From: Mactra quadrangularis
Taxonomy: Eukaryota; Mollusca; Bivalvia; Venerida; Mactridae
Reading direction: 5' to 3'
Assembly (NCBI GenBank): GCA_025267735.1
Contig: CM046303.1
Span: 56,003,403-56,067,402, forward strand
DNA: 64,000 nucleotides
The translations under genes and the position numbers were made by a program. Below, in pieces: positions 47,801 through 57,900 of the stretch. The notes under the pieces were generated by a model. It was not told where the DNA came from. It saw nothing but the letters and a program-made list of their open reading frames with translations, and ran no database searches. Numbering within the stretch: the first letter of the stretch is position 1; each line of letters opens with the position of its first letter.

Positions 47801-49904
47801 GTAAATCTATGTTATATAAGTTAATGTATTCTGTACCTTATTACAGTGAAGTTCAGCTATTAAGACCACCCTGGTTATCAAAAAGTCATGCAACTTTTAA
47901 GTTTTGTTTGTTTTTGTTGGGTTTAACGCCATGGCAACACATTGTATAGGTCATATAACGGTGGTCAGTCAACCTACTCACTCCTCCTGGAATGGCTAAA
48001 TCTCTGGATTTAGCTGTTAACCAACTACTATGTGTATACTTTCGTCAGTGACTGACAACTGCCCTACATAATTCAAAATCATTGGTAGGAGGGAGAATGG
48101 CCATAGAAACAATTTCATGACCAAGCTCCACGAAAGTATGCCTCACCTGGGACTTGAACCCATGACCTCTTGATCAGAAGACTTGCATGCTGTCAATTGA
48201 GCTAGCCAGGCGGCTTGCAATTTTTAAGAAGCAATTGCTTAATTTGAGAAGAAAAAGATTCTTATGTCAAGACCATTGCAATGTTGTAACCACTTGACCT
48301 ACCCTGCTTCCCACTGATTCATATTTGTTTCTTTGTAGCAACATGTCTTGCCCTTCTATAAAAATCAACAATATGTGATTTACCAAGCAGGAATTATGAG
48401 TTCCTAATGGAAAGGTAAACAATGCAGGTAAAGAAACTTAAAGTGAGGTGAGGTTATTGGTGTAAAAAAAACTAGAATTAAAATGTCTTCACAATATTTG
48501 TTCATTTCTTTCAATTTCATTATTATATGATATTGTCTTTTCTTTGTAAATATTGTGGAGGCTCTCAGGGAAGACTGGGCTTGCTCAACTGAGTTGCCTC
48601 CTTAAATAAAGTTATTACTATTATTATTATTATTATTAAAATATGATAAACAACATTAGTTCTTAAAGTAGGTTGCCCAGTTGGACAACCAGCTACACAT
48701 TTCCTTTGCCCGTACCAAATGTTTACTAGCCAAATTGCCTGAACCCAAAAAATTGGTTGTTAGAGGCAAGTGGATGACTTTCAATGCTGAGCGCTGAAAC
48801 AGTGCAAAATATACATGTAGTAAAAATGATATAATACAAGAAATACAAACCTATAAACATAATAGCTAGGAAGAGGAATGAATTTCCTGCAGCATGTAGA
48901 GCAGCTAAAACAATTCCCGTAACCACACAACAGACACCAAGTAATGACAGTACTACAAGTATCCAACGAAATGATGTTCCGACAGCCAAACATTTATAGC
49001 ATGATTCTTTACATGGCTCCTCTGTACCTTCTGTCATACTTTGGCGATGAGAATGATGTCGTGATCTCCCATGACGACGATCCCGATGCTGTCGGTACCT
49101 TGGATCCACATGTCGATGACTCGGAGACATGGCTGTTCGAGGATCGCCTGGTTGTAACTGAGGTCTCTGTGAGGAAGAAGGTACTTGGTGTGGGGCGGGA
49201 GGTGGTTGAGTATTACTCACAAGGTCTGGCAAAATGTTTCCACCTTGTCTATGATGGTCTAATCTAGACACAATACCTACATTTATATCCTGAGTACGAA
49301 TTTGTCTGTGGTCTCCCACACTAGGTCCTGCTGCAGTTACACTAACATTGACATTGGAATGAGAAACACTAGACGGAGACAATATATGACTGGAATGTGG
49401 TATTGTTACATGTGATGACATTGTCATAGGAACATGAGCAGACACAGAACTTACAGGCACTGGAGATTGTGTAGGTATAGTTCCGACACTTGATGAAAGA
49501 TTAGTTACTGGAATTACACTTTGTACAGAGTTACTAGACCTTGGATTAGTTGTCCTAGCTTCTGATACCGGGCGACTTGTTTGTACACCTACAGCCGCCC
49601 TATTGGAAGATCCTGGATTTGGAAGAGACATTGTACTGGCATGACGAGGCAATGAGTCCATAGGATAATCTGGTACAATATCATTTTCTATTAATTCTGC
49701 TTCAGTGGTCACACTACCTGGGTCATATATATCCACAATACCAGCTGTAACATCAGGGTAATTCCTTGTTGATGGTGACACACCTTGTCTCAAACCTTCC
49801 GAGCTCCCTTGTCCTCCACCAGGAGGCATTGGAGCCATTGGTTTGTTGACATTACGAGCTGGCCCTGAACTGGCCTGGGTTAGACCAGATGCAGTTCCTG
49901 GCAT
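29834..49904 (-). CDS. Two-pass membrane protein with three PPxY motifs (three coding exons)
   Basis: Exons on the minus strand: 49,904-48,851; 31,462-31,304; 30,453-29,834. Both introns are phase 1 with GT/AG ends (TATAG/GTTTGT ... TTTCAG/GTCTGG; GGTG/GTAATT ... TTTCAG/GACTAATG). The joined product is 610 residues. Residues 1-290 are Ser/Pro/Thr-rich and probably disordered. A short Cys/His-rich patch (CKESCYKC) precedes membrane segment 1 (WILVVLSLLGVCCVVTGIV). Segment 2 (FLFLAIMFIG/LGVLLVVVV) is built across the first splice site. A basic stretch RHSRRSRRRHRRR follows. The tail carries PPSY, PPSY and PPTY, ligands of WW domains such as those of NEDD4-family ligases, and an IYDPD/IPDEDY acidic patch that echoes VDIYDPGS in the N-terminal part. 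It is probably an endosomal or plasma-membrane ligase adaptor. I do not recognise a named family. Confidence 0.75.
30501..30790 (-). mobile_element. tRNA-derived SINE, family 2 (in intron 2)
   Basis: Read on the minus strand: a degraded tRNA-like head (about 30,700-30,790), then TTCCATGAAAATTTGACTATAA, GTGGAAGAGTAGGTGATTAC, CAGGAAAGCTTGG and a TGTTGACAGGGTGTCAAACCC tail. The same order occurs at 36,858 (+), 38,590 (-) and 47,085 (-). Confidence 0.65.
31463..32138. other. Intron 1 sequence of the PPxY gene, nothing recognised
   Basis: AT-rich intronic sequence without repeat or exon signal that I can identify. Confidence 0.4.
32139..32398 (+). mobile_element. Non-autonomous dispersed element, copy 2
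   Basis: Same element as 27,618-27,920 but shorter near the left end. It begins AACAAGTAAATCTGTGAGCT and ends CTTCTTCGAAGCGGGGGTA. Confidence 0.75.
32526..32765 (+). mobile_element. tRNA-derived SINE, family 3
   Basis: A tRNA-like head with A-box region TGGTCCAGTGGTAGGAC and B-box GGGTTCCATTCCC, followed by TTGAGCAAGACATTTACC and CCACCCAGGTGTAAATGGGT, a body seen in invertebrate tRNA-SINEs. The head has no intact cloverleaf, so it is not a tRNA gene. Confidence 0.7.
33260..33460 (-). mobile_element. tRNA-derived SINE, family 3-like, inverted
   Basis: On the minus strand the head has AGGTGGTAGGAGCATTAGG (A-box side) and AGGTCCTGGGTTCGAC (B-box), then a decayed body with CCACTCAGGTATAACAGGTA. 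Confidence 0.6.
33461..34189. other. Intron 1 sequence, nothing recognised
   Basis: AT-rich, with no exon or clear repeat. Confidence 0.4.
34190..34560 (-). repeat. Diverged inverted copy of the C4-cluster dispersed repeat
   Basis: Reverse complement of about 6,700-7,140: CTGTGGAGTGATACATGTCTC, TTTACTACGCAGTCAATTTC, TGTAATGATACTGCAGTCATTC, and GGGGAAATCTGTACTTCAAG are recognisable in reverse order. It is older than the tandem duplication, because it differs from both unit copies at many positions while these agree with each other. Confidence 0.75.
34561..35390. other. Intron 1 sequence, nothing recognised
   Basis: AT-rich, with no exon or clear repeat. Confidence 0.4.
35391..35690 (+). mobile_element. 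tRNA-derived SINE, family 1, diverged copy
   Basis: Head AGCTAGCTTAGAGGGTAGCA (A-box), GAGGGTTTGATTCCAGG (B-box). The body has TTTCTGAATGATTTCCACAGTG, CAGTCATTGACCAAAG and AGTCTTTCCAGGAG, as in the copy that follows. Confidence 0.7.
35716..36021 (+). mobile_element. tRNA-derived SINE, family 1
   Basis: Near-complete copy: GCCCGGCTAGCTCAGTTGCT (A-box), GGGTTTGATTCCTGGGCG (B-box), GCTTGGTCATGAAATTATTTC, TAGTCTTTCCAGGATGAGTG, TATGACCTATACAATGTGTT and the tail GCGTTAAACCCAACAAACAA. Copies at 63,237 (+), 41,241 (-) and 47,903 (-) have the same order. Confidence 0.85.
36022..36857. other. Intron 1 sequence with C-rich stretch
   Basis: No exon is visible. About 36,410-36,605 is unusually rich in CCCC runs (CTAGTACATCTGATCCCC, AAATCCCCCCGTGGACC), possibly a repeat relic built on the unit 'CTAGACC(C/A)..CCCC'. 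Confidence 0.4.
36858..37150 (+). mobile_element. tRNA-derived SINE, family 2
   Basis: Best copy of the family: head GGGTCGATAGCACAGTTGGT and GGGTTCGTATCCTACCCGG (B-box), then TGGAAGGGTAGGTGAGTTA, CCAGGAAAGCTAGGTTAGGT, GTGTTGACACAGCATTAAACCC and an A-rich tail. Confidence 0.8.
37151..38589. other. Intron 1 sequence, nothing recognised
   Basis: AT-rich, with a TATATATATA run near 37,476-37,488 and another near 37,795-37,806. No coding. Confidence 0.4.
38590..38825 (-). mobile_element. tRNA-derived SINE, family 2, inverted
   Basis: Minus-strand copy of the family at 36,858: CCAGGAAAGCTAGGTTCTGT, TTGACAATAATGTCAATTTC and a decayed B-box region near 38,770-38,800. Confidence 0.7.
39449..39466. 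repeat. Perfect 18-bp GC palindrome
   Basis: AATGCCCCCGGGGGCATT is self-complementary. It follows a C-rich stretch (39,375-39,440) with several TTAAACCCC/TTAAATGCCCC motifs, so it may be one end of a decayed transposon. Confidence 0.5.
39836..39886. repeat. Near-perfect hairpin of 23-bp arms
   Basis: CAGACACAAATTTTCCTTAT... (39,836-39,858) is exactly complementary to 39,864-39,886 across a 5-base loop. Weaker pairing (CACAGGT/ACCTGTG) extends it outward. It lies beside the TA-type MITE at 39,915. Confidence 0.8.
39915..40188. mobile_element. 274-bp TA-type MITE
   Basis: The inverted ends TAGCTCTTTTAGGATAACTT and (complement of the right end) TAGCTTGTTTAGGATAATTT continue into GAGACAAA on both sides. 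TA flanks both ends (39,913-39,914 and 40,189-40,190). No coding. Confidence 0.75.
40189..41240. other. Intron 1 sequence with a possible inverted SINE scrap
   Basis: About 40,780-40,885 reads on the minus strand like a tRNA-SINE piece (TGGGTTTGATTCCCATGAAT near 40,862-40,881). Otherwise AT-rich, with no exon. Confidence 0.45.
41241..41540 (-). mobile_element. tRNA-derived SINE, family 1, inverted
   Basis: On the minus strand: head TAGCTCAGTCCGTAGCTCAC, B-box CATAGGTCTGATTCCTGGGT, body TTGGTCATGAAATTATTTC, tail ending TGATGTCAAACCTAACAAAA. The open frame at 41,356-41,565 is its translation. Confidence 0.8.
41541..42334. other. Intron 1 sequence, nothing recognised
   Basis: AT-rich, with no exon or repeat identified. 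Confidence 0.4.
42335..42488. mobile_element. 154-bp MITE with arms of about 58 bp
   Basis: The left GACTTGGGGTGCGTTGCTTA... and the reverse complement of the right end GACTTAGGGTGCGTTGCTTA... pair over about 58 bases through TATCGCTTTGTGTC and GGTACCC, leaving a loop of about 40 bases. Bases TA lie outside both ends (GTTA/GACTT and AAGTC/TAGA). Confidence 0.8.
42650..42815. repeat. Segment similar to the start of intron 1 (48,660-48,800)
   Basis: GTAGGTTGCCCAGTT, ACCAAATGTTTACT, GCCCGAACCCAAA(T/A)A and GACAACCTTTAATG here match GTAGGTTGCCCAGTT, ACCAAATGTTTACT, GCCTGAACCCAAAAA and GATGACTTTCAATG at 48,668-48,785 in the same order. It is either a dispersed repeat or a duplicated terminal exon. 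Confidence 0.6.
43320..44496. mobile_element. Nested hAT-like element (TAGGGCTCTA ends)
   Basis: The inverted ends TAGGGCTCTATATCGG and CCGGTGTAGAGCCCTA are flanked by an exact 8-bp duplication GTTTTACT (43,312-43,319 and 44,497-44,504). Sub-terminal ATCGATAC/CGATATATCG motifs are repeated on both sides. The frames of about 100 codons at 44,257-44,583 lie in the right arm and do not encode transposase. Confidence 0.85.
44718..44935. mobile_element. 218-bp MITE nested in the outer hAT-like element
   Basis: TAGGCCACAACAAGTTGATC... and the reverse complement of the right end TAGGGCCACAACAAATTGAT... pair over about 35 bases through ATATGTTCTA. I cannot settle the target duplication. It lies between the inner hAT-like copy and the right end of the outer one. 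Confidence 0.75.
45041..47084. other. Intron 1 sequence with a possible SINE scrap
   Basis: AT-rich. About 46,800-46,870 resembles an inverted tRNA-like head (GAGGTCCGTGGCTCAAGTCT on the minus strand). No exon is visible. Confidence 0.4.
47085..47235 (-). mobile_element. tRNA-derived SINE, family 2, 3' part, inverted
   Basis: On the minus strand: TTGTGGAAGGGTAGGTGAGT, CAGGAAAGCTAGGTTAGGTG, GACGCCGTGAAATGACC and GTGTTGATACGGCGTTAACTC. The head is missing. Confidence 0.75.
47903..48214 (-). mobile_element. tRNA-derived SINE, family 1, inverted full copy
   Basis: On the minus strand: GCCTGGCTAGCTCAATTGAC (A-box), ATGGGTTCAAGTCCCAGGTG (B-box), GGCATACTTTCGTGGAGC, TAGTTGGTTAACAGCTAAATC and the tail GGCGTTAAACCCAACAAAAA. 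Confidence 0.85.
48550..48641 (+). repeat. Retroposon 3' tail ending in (TTA)n
   Basis: AAGACTGGGCTTGCTCAACT, CTCCTTAAATAAAG and then TTATTACTATTATTATTATT (48,612-48,639) look like the 3' end of a retroposed element with its own microsatellite tail. Confidence 0.5.
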
Positions 49905-52813
49905 CCTTAATTCCTTTTCACAGAATGAAATTTAATAATCCTTGAAATCCATTAACAGTGAATACATCCAACAAACTTAGAAACAAAACTCATGCTAATG
50001 TTAACCACTTGAAAACTGACTCTACTACCATATGTAACAAAAGCACATCGTCATGTAGATAAAATTTGCCTGGAGTCATTCATCAAAGGCCTTGATGTGT
50101 GTATGATACCTGAAGATATAAAATGTACAGGTAATCATTAGCAATTAACTTTTAAACAATATACCTGTCATATACAGGCCACCAAGACAAACATGTGACC
50201 TCATTATTGATGATAGACAATATACAATCAGTGGTTTCAATTATAGGTAAACTTGATGGCTGTCAGTAATATATGTTTTATAGTGAGGTCAGCCGTCAGG
50301 TGTCCAAGGTAATAAATTAGTTTTTGATGTATCAGCTTTTTTCAGTATGAGAATAAATAATTTTCTGCCTGATTTCAAATGTAAACATTAATATGAATGG
50401 AAAAAGAAAATTGGATTGCACCATTAAATGTGGAGGTTCAAAGATTTATTTTCAAGTAACATTCACTTTGAAGGACTTCATTGAATTTAAGTAAAACTTA
50501 TCTACATTTACATGTAGATGAATCAGTGTAAAACAATGCCACATGTTTCAATATTTACAATCAGTCTGACTCATTGAAGTATTTCTTACAATTAAAGTAA
50601 AAATGAATAAATAAATGTTTAAAACCATGATTAGTTCTAATGAAATGCAACTATTCAAGCAGGAGCATTTTCAGTTCATATCAAGTCAAGTATGTACTAT
50701 GCTGGCAAGCTGCAATACAATGGAATTAAGTACAAAAACAGAAATTTTGACAGTTATCTGCTAAATAAAGATGTAGCTAAGTTTAGTTACAGAGATATTT
50801 TCTTTGTTGCTAAAGTCAGGATGTTGCTTAATACAGGAGACCACAATCTCTGGTTGGGCAGTGTAATATCTAACTGATGTCTAGTGTTTTAGTAAAGTTT
50901 TAATAATAAGTACATGTCATAAAAGTCATGTAGTCAACAAATGTTATCAAGGCAGGGAGGTGGAAGATTTTCATCTTTAAAAAAATTGCTGACCTTTTAG
51001 TTGGTCACCTTTATCTCAAATAACCTCAAAGCCTGAAGGAATTGAAACCCTCTCTGGACAAAGCAGTTATTACCTTAACCCACAAGTTTAAAGCTCAGGA
51101 CTAATGAAAATTGCTTTAGATTTGTTACTTGAAAATCACTTATTCATATACCTAGGCAAGTAGATAATTTGGCCCTTTGCTTTAAATATAATAACATTTC
51201 TAGTGCTAGCGCTAGTGAACATTTCAGGTGATAACTAGAAAAGGATCAATATAGTGATAATAGATAAGAAATTTAGACCACCCAGTAGGTCCCTTGTGAA
51301 AGGGGGAGTCATAGTGATAGGACAAGCCCATGATGTGTCTGTTAAACAGGATTGATCGCTTAACTTAGGGTAGTCTGGCTAGTGAACAGCCTCACCTTTT
51401 TAGACAGACCCAATAAGCCACTATGTAATTATTGTGGTATCATTCTTACCAAACACTGTCTTTTCATTGTCAATTAACAAAAACTACTAATTAAGAATAT
51501 TAAATAGGAAAATGTCAAATAGTGGCAAAGTGGACACATATTTTAGCATGACTGTATATAAAGTATCATTAATATATGTAAATTAGACAAGTGTGCAGTA
51601 TGGTTGACTTGATACACGTTACTCCACCTTACAGAGGTTAACAATACAATAAATGTTTATAAAACACTGAAACAAAATAATGGTAAGTAAAGAGAAATGA
51701 CGTTGGTTGAATCACAAAACATTGTACACACTGAGCATAATGCATACATCAATTGTATGACAACAACTTAAAAACCTGTTCTGACATGTACTATGTTAAC
51801 ATGCAATTTAAAAACCGCAATAACATACATGCTTGTGATTGATAACTGATAAAAGTATGAAAACAGGCCTAAGAATTATCAAATAATCAATTATGAAGTA
51901 TATATAAGTACAATGTAAACATTAAATGTAAAATACGCCTCAAGTCAAACTTCAAACTAAGGTTAAACTTTTAAGGTATAGGTAAACTTTAATCAATTGC
52001 CAGTGGCACATTTATTAACCCTGCTGATTTATATACTCACTACAGTACTTCTGTTCCCACTTTTGATAAATGTACCGAGACTATCAATAAATATCAAGCG
52101 TTATATCGGCGGGGTTATTGTACACACCACTGTCAGTTGAATAAATGTACTAATATTGGCATGCAACTTTAAGACTGTGCATGCTAGATTTAAAGAGATT
52201 TTTTGAAGGTCAAATGAATCGGTTGATAAAGAAAGAGAGATCAAAATACAACTTAAATTGAAACTTATACAATTTAACCATGAGGAATGTCAACTAACAT
52301 TTGAATCTTAAAGAAACGCTCTGTATTCACTAACAATGAGTTTCATATCAGTCAAGGTACTGAAAAAGCTAAACCAGACGCACTGCTTCAAGATTATCGT
52401 TATTTAGGCTTCATTTTTCTAACATGTGGTTATTTTCTCATACATGTACAATTTATATTATAAATATAAGTACCCAGTGACAAATCTCAACAACTTTTTT
52501 AAGTAGATAAAAGAGCTTCAGTTTTTTTAAAGTACATTGTAGTTTAAAACTTTTTAGATGCAGATAAGAAATTTACATACAAAATACATTCATTCGTTTG
52601 TGTATTTTTTCATAGTTATATGGCTTGCAGATTAAATTACCACAAAACAAAGTGAAACATATCTAGATAAAATGCAGCAAAAACAACACCACATGAAAAA
52701 ATATCAACAGTTGGGTGGTCGGTTAAGTAGTTTTAAGCCCTGACAGTCTTAACTGGTACAAGCTAAGATAATAGATAAAAAACTTAGATGATAATACAAA
52801 TATATAGTTTAAG
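49905..52813. other. Upstream region of the PPxY gene, no exon recognised
   Basis: The promoter and any 5' non-coding exon of the minus-strand gene should lie here, but none can be fixed. The frame at 50,692-50,877 lacks recognisable features. The part 51,960-52,040 resembles 39,100-39,180 (shared TTAACCCTGCTGATTT), a small dispersed repeat. Confidence 0.4.
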
Positions 52814-53060
52814 CAACAAGAGGGCCATGATGGCCCTTTAACGCTCACCTGAGTATAACTGCTTCAAACAAAGTTGTTACAGACCTGGTTAATGTGTGCG
52901 AGACAAGGGCTGCCTACTGGTATGTGATGAAACTTGGCATTATAGGTTATATTCATACCAAGTTATTTTAAAATCCAATGAGAAATAACAAATAATATCG
53001 AAATTTTTTCAAAATTTGTCATATTTAAGACCCCTAAATTCACATTACTTTGCTATGCTA
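52814..53060 (+). repeat. Dispersed repeat beginning AACAAGAGGGCCATGATGGC
   Basis: The opening AACAAGAGGGCCATGATGGC and CGCTCACCTGAGTAT belong to a repeat I recognise as very abundant in bivalve genomes. GGGCCATGATGGCCC is itself an imperfect palindrome. The right limit is uncertain. Confidence 0.6.
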
Positions 53061-54443
53061 CGTTTTTTTTTAAGTAAGAAAATCCAAGTATGATGTCATT
53101 GTTATGGAAGAGTATTTAATTGTAACATGCAATTTCACTGGAAGATTGGTCTACCCTGCCTCCTGCATATTCATGAAATTGAGATTTTGCCAGTCAAATT
53201 GCTCACAGTATGTATGGAGTGTAACGGATGAAAGGCTGTGGTTGTGGACAATCGATACCCCTTCGGTAAAAAATGTTTACTCCACACCAAATTGATCAAG
53301 TGTTCATTGGATTTCCTATAGAAATAAAATTAATTTTTTGCTTCCCCCGTCTTGAATTTTGTACTTCATCAATAACTTCAGAAAAGGTGATTTTTCAGCA
53401 CCAGAACAAGTTGTTTTACAGAGATAAGCACTAACTGAAAGTCTTAATATCAACATAAATCAGCTTACAGCTGGATTTCATCCCATTAAAAATTGCTGAT
53501 CTGCCCCTTTGTTGTTGTTACATTTAATCAGATAAGATTGTTGAAACAATATTATGTCATGTCAATAAAGTACAAATTTATTGACTTTTAAGGTGATCAG
53601 ACAATTGAAGCAAATCCATTTACATATACATTAAATATACAAACTATACAAGGTTAACAATAATTGGGCAATTTAGCTTTAATTTGTGCTTGTTCAACCT
53701 ATTTAAATACCACTTAGTACAAAAACAACAATGACAAGCAACTTGTTATGTTTCTTTCTTATATAATGATGTCATATTGACCAGATATTGTACATAGTTA
53801 TGCAGGAGTTGCCATTTTAATGGTGTCTACAACAAGTCTATTACAATATTGAAGTATGGAAAGAAGTCATGACCCATTAACTATATGTATATTGTACTTA
53901 CTATTACAGAATATTGCAATGTACATACTGTTTAACAGTCTGGGAGATTTTATTTATATACAGGTAGTCTTTCAGTGCAGAGACAAGGAATCTTTGACCT
54001 TGGTTATTTACATAGTGTCATTTAGTACAGAGACAGGGAATATGCAATCATAGGAACCAGGGGCTGTGGGGACCACAAGTAGGGGACCACAATAGTTTTA
54101 TCTGTGGTTCCACATACAACTAGTAAAAATAAAGCAAAACCTGCATTAATGATTACATGTATTATGTTTTAAAAATCTCCCAACAACCAATCTGAAAGCA
54201 TAGTTGTATGTTATTTGGATGTTTATAACTAGAAATCCTCTATCTGCCTATGTCAACAGTCTAAAACAGACTCCCCATAAAAGTTTCCAGGTACCTACGT
54301 CCCCCCCTTTCCAATCTAAAAATGTTTCTGTTAGGCCTAAAATATATTTTAATGCAGTCACCTCCTTAACATGCTAGCTGAAGCCAAGGACTAGTAAAAA
54401 TAGATTTTGGACAAGTGAAAACAAGACCTGTCTGTAAGACAGT
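53061..54443. other. Intergenic, no gene recognised
   Basis: AT-rich. A 63-codon frame at 53,104-53,295 may be a relic of the preceding repeat. No exon is visible. Confidence 0.4.
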
Positions 54444-54990
54444 ATGCTCGACTTTTCTCTGTTTTAAGGAATCGGTGTTATGGGTTTTGATAGTAAGGTC
54501 AAAGTAGTGATGATGAATAAGTATTCCAAGTTTGAGTTGAATATCTCTGATAGTATTGAAGTTTGTAAAAACTTATACCTTGATTTTGGATGTTTTCTAA
54601 GTACAAAAGGAGAAAAACCTCCTAAAACAGTGGAGCCCGGGTTATGGGCCTTGATAGTGAGGTGGCAGCAGTGATGATGAATAAGTATTCCAAGTTTGAG
54701 TTGAGTATCTTTGATAGTATTGAAGTTATTTAAATTTGTAAAAAGTTTAACCTTGATTTTAGATGTTTTCTAAGTAAAAAAGGGGCAAAACTCCTAAAAC
54801 AGTGGAGCCAGGTTTATAGGCCTTCATAGTAAGGTGGAAGTAATGATGATGAATAAGTATTCCAAGTTTGAATTGAATATCTTTGATAGTACTAAATTTA
54901 TTTAAAGTTGTAAAAACTATTACCTTGATTTGCAACGCCGACGCTCGAGTGACAGTAAAAGCTCTCATTTTCTTCGAAAAGTCGAGCTAA
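54444..54990. mobile_element. Non-autonomous element with three internal tandem repeats
   Basis: The ends TGCTCGACTTTTC and GAAAAGTCGAGCTA are inverted. Between them are three tandem copies, 164 and 172 bases apart, each with GATGATGAATAAGTATTCCAAG (from 54,509, 54,673 and 54,845), CCTTGATTTT and TCCTAAAACAGTGGAGCC. The right end holds GCAACGCCGACGCTCGAGTG, a landmark of a repeat family common in molluscs. Confidence 0.75.
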
Positions 54991-57900
54991 AAATTACTAA
55001 TTTCACAGTCAGAAAAGTTGATGATTTTGTATACATGTATGTAATGAAAACTACTTATTTCAAACGTTGGACTAGTTTCTAATTTTGCCCTCTCTAAATG
55101 ACGAAATAAATAGGGCTGTGTTCGTGTTTTTAACATCAAAGGCAATGACTGTACCATATAAGATTGAATATCATGTATTAAGATAAAGGTCACAAAGTAA
55201 ATGTATTCAGACAACATTTTTTAACTCAAAGTTATCATTATAGACAAGAGATAAGATTAATCTTAGGAGCTCCGAGTATCGGGATCAGGAAGTTGAATTT
55301 AAACTAGGCTAGATCAAAACTATACAATCTTAAAAATTCATCCATTATGCAAATTGTTAACCTGATACAAAAAAGGAAAATGCGATAACTTTTTCAAGTT
55401 ATCGTCTTACTAGTATGAATGTTTTTAGTACACTGATACTTCACATGTATAACATCTTTGACAAGTATTGTAATTCTGTGCACCGCATTTTGCTTGTATA
55501 AGCAGAAAGTTTTAGAAAATTTAATTTGAAAACATAAATAACACTTAAAAGGGGTCCTTGAGTAGAACTTCAATGCATGTAATAAAAGCTAAACAAGCTT
55601 TAAACTTGAAAAATATTCATAAATTTACCATAGGTTTGTAATGAAGGAAAAAGAATTATAGCACTTCAGAAATAAAGAAAATTAAGAGACTTAGGTGACA
55701 GGGAATAAAGACAACTGTTTATGGCAGATCCTATCAAGGCAATCAGGAGAGGAAATACAGAGTAGAGAACCTATTACAGTAATTCACATAACCAATTATA
55801 GATATGGTACAACTAATAATCATTCATGTTAAAATAGAACTATTATCTGTTTAATTTGATTGAAAATCTAGTTCTATTCAAATACTAGATATTTTTGAAA
55901 CACAAGTAGGGGTGCATTAATTTTTATAAATTTACAATTTTACATAAATACATTAAAATTAATTTCATGGCTTTCAATTCTATGGCAGATGGGATTCAAG
56001 TTAAATTTCTATAGAATTTAATCTAACGTAATATTATTTTGTATTCATAACAAAGGGACCGTTTTACCCGTTTATGATAATAACTTAAACATAAATGCAC
56101 ATAATGTACTAAATATTGCAAGTTTGCGCAAAATAGATGTAACAGGCTCTTTTCTTATATTGAATTATCATCGTTATGTGCTTAACCAGCAATATGGGTT
56201 AGCATAGTGAAGTGATTTGTCCTTGTTCATACACTAAAAACAGGTAAACTACATTGTCAATGGCAATTTCATTGGAACACTCGGAAGAGTCATTCAAACA
56301 TTACCAGGTAATAAATGTGAGATGAATTGTTGAAAAAAACTTTGTCAATTTAAATGATGTCTAAATATGACGTCTTTAAATGATATCATTACATTAGAAG
56401 CTGAGAATGAATTTTGCACACTGTGATAACTGGACAGTTGAGCTAATTGCACACCATTTTTGGTCCCAAAAAATGTTTTTAAATTAAACAACACATTTAG
56501 ATAACTGGACAGTTCAGAAAACTGGATATTATTGTCAGTTAAGGTGCTGTGTGGTATTCTCAGCTTTTACTGTATAATAGATTCTTAGTCTTTTAAACTC
56601 TTTACGAAGAGTGAGTATAGTACAGCTATTATGTTTTATAATGTATCTGTTTATGCAGTTGATGTACATGAATATGACTTATAATGACTAAATAAGTAAA
56701 ATTACTAGCCTAGACAATATGAATACATTAAAAGTGGATGCTAACTATGAAAGAATATGAATCAATAATTATTAACAGGTAATTATATCCCACAAGGAAA
56801 TCAATAAATTGTGATTTATAATACTAACATGATAAACAGTGATTAGTTTAGATAATTAGATATACTATAAAATGAACTATTTGTTAAAATACAGCCATGG
56901 GAAGAATGGAAAGATCTATGACTTATTCGAAGTGGTTTTGGGGTGGAAAAGTTTGGAAGCCAAAAATATTTATTGTCACTTTTGAATCCATATAATTTGA
57001 TACCTCCAACATGTAATTTAACAATTCATTCATAAGATATACTGACAGCTAGATTCTATATCCATCATCTAAGATATCATATCATTCAAAGCATTGTGAT
57101 ACACCATCATAAGCGTTAAGTAATACATTCAGTAATATTTAGAATGAATCCCTCACTTTAGTAAACAACTCAATTAAAAAGTTAAGAAACTATGTACTAT
57201 CTGCAGCATTCAAAATAAAAATTCCATGAGTTACTAGCCTGAGAATCTAGATAAATCCTCAAAGTTTAAAGAACTACATGAAAAGAATTTTAATATGATA
57301 AAATTGTTGAAGAATAATTATAACTACATTGTAGTAGAATTTATAATTAATGAGTTTTTCATTACATAGCAGGTGGCAGGGTGATTGAATCAAGTAGACC
57401 TGAAAATTTATTGATTAACTTTAATCAAGTTTTTTATTGTGAGACTAGGATAGATGAACATTTTTATTTTAAGTTAGAATATGACATAAATAGGTGGCAA
57501 TGAAATATCCTAATAAACAGGTGGCAATGAAATATCCTTATAAACAGGTGGCAATGAAATATCCTTATAAATAGGTGGCAATGAAATATACATTTAAATA
57601 GGAGTCATATATAATGATTTTACAATTGGTTAAAATTTCAGCTTTTACAAACTAATTATATTCAGCATGTAACGCTAAAAGCAAATCAGAGACAAAGATA
57701 AATGTATCTAATTCCCTGCAGCAAATACATGTACATGGAAACTCAATACTATGTCATGCAGTAAAACAGTAGTTTATCTTGAATAGCTTTGTTGCAATTG
57801 ACTGTAGGATGTAAGCAAGTCCAAGCCAGAGAAGTATTTCCTATTATAACATTTTTATGTATCATTTACATCAGAAATTTAATCAAATAGGCTAAATAGT

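Noticed and set aside
48726..48850. Last 41 codons of the 392-codon frame as the main C-terminus of the PPxY protein
   Set aside because: A good donor at 48,850 joins in phase to two downstream exons carrying a natural second half of the membrane helix and the PY tail; read-through is kept only as a possible minor isoform.
48944..49267. 107-codon plus-strand frame
   Set aside because: Antisense shadow of the Ser/Pro-rich first exon of the PPxY gene.
57491..57598. CRISPR-like array
   Set aside because: The 27-base units are contiguous, with no spacers, and the DNA is animal; it is a minisatellite.
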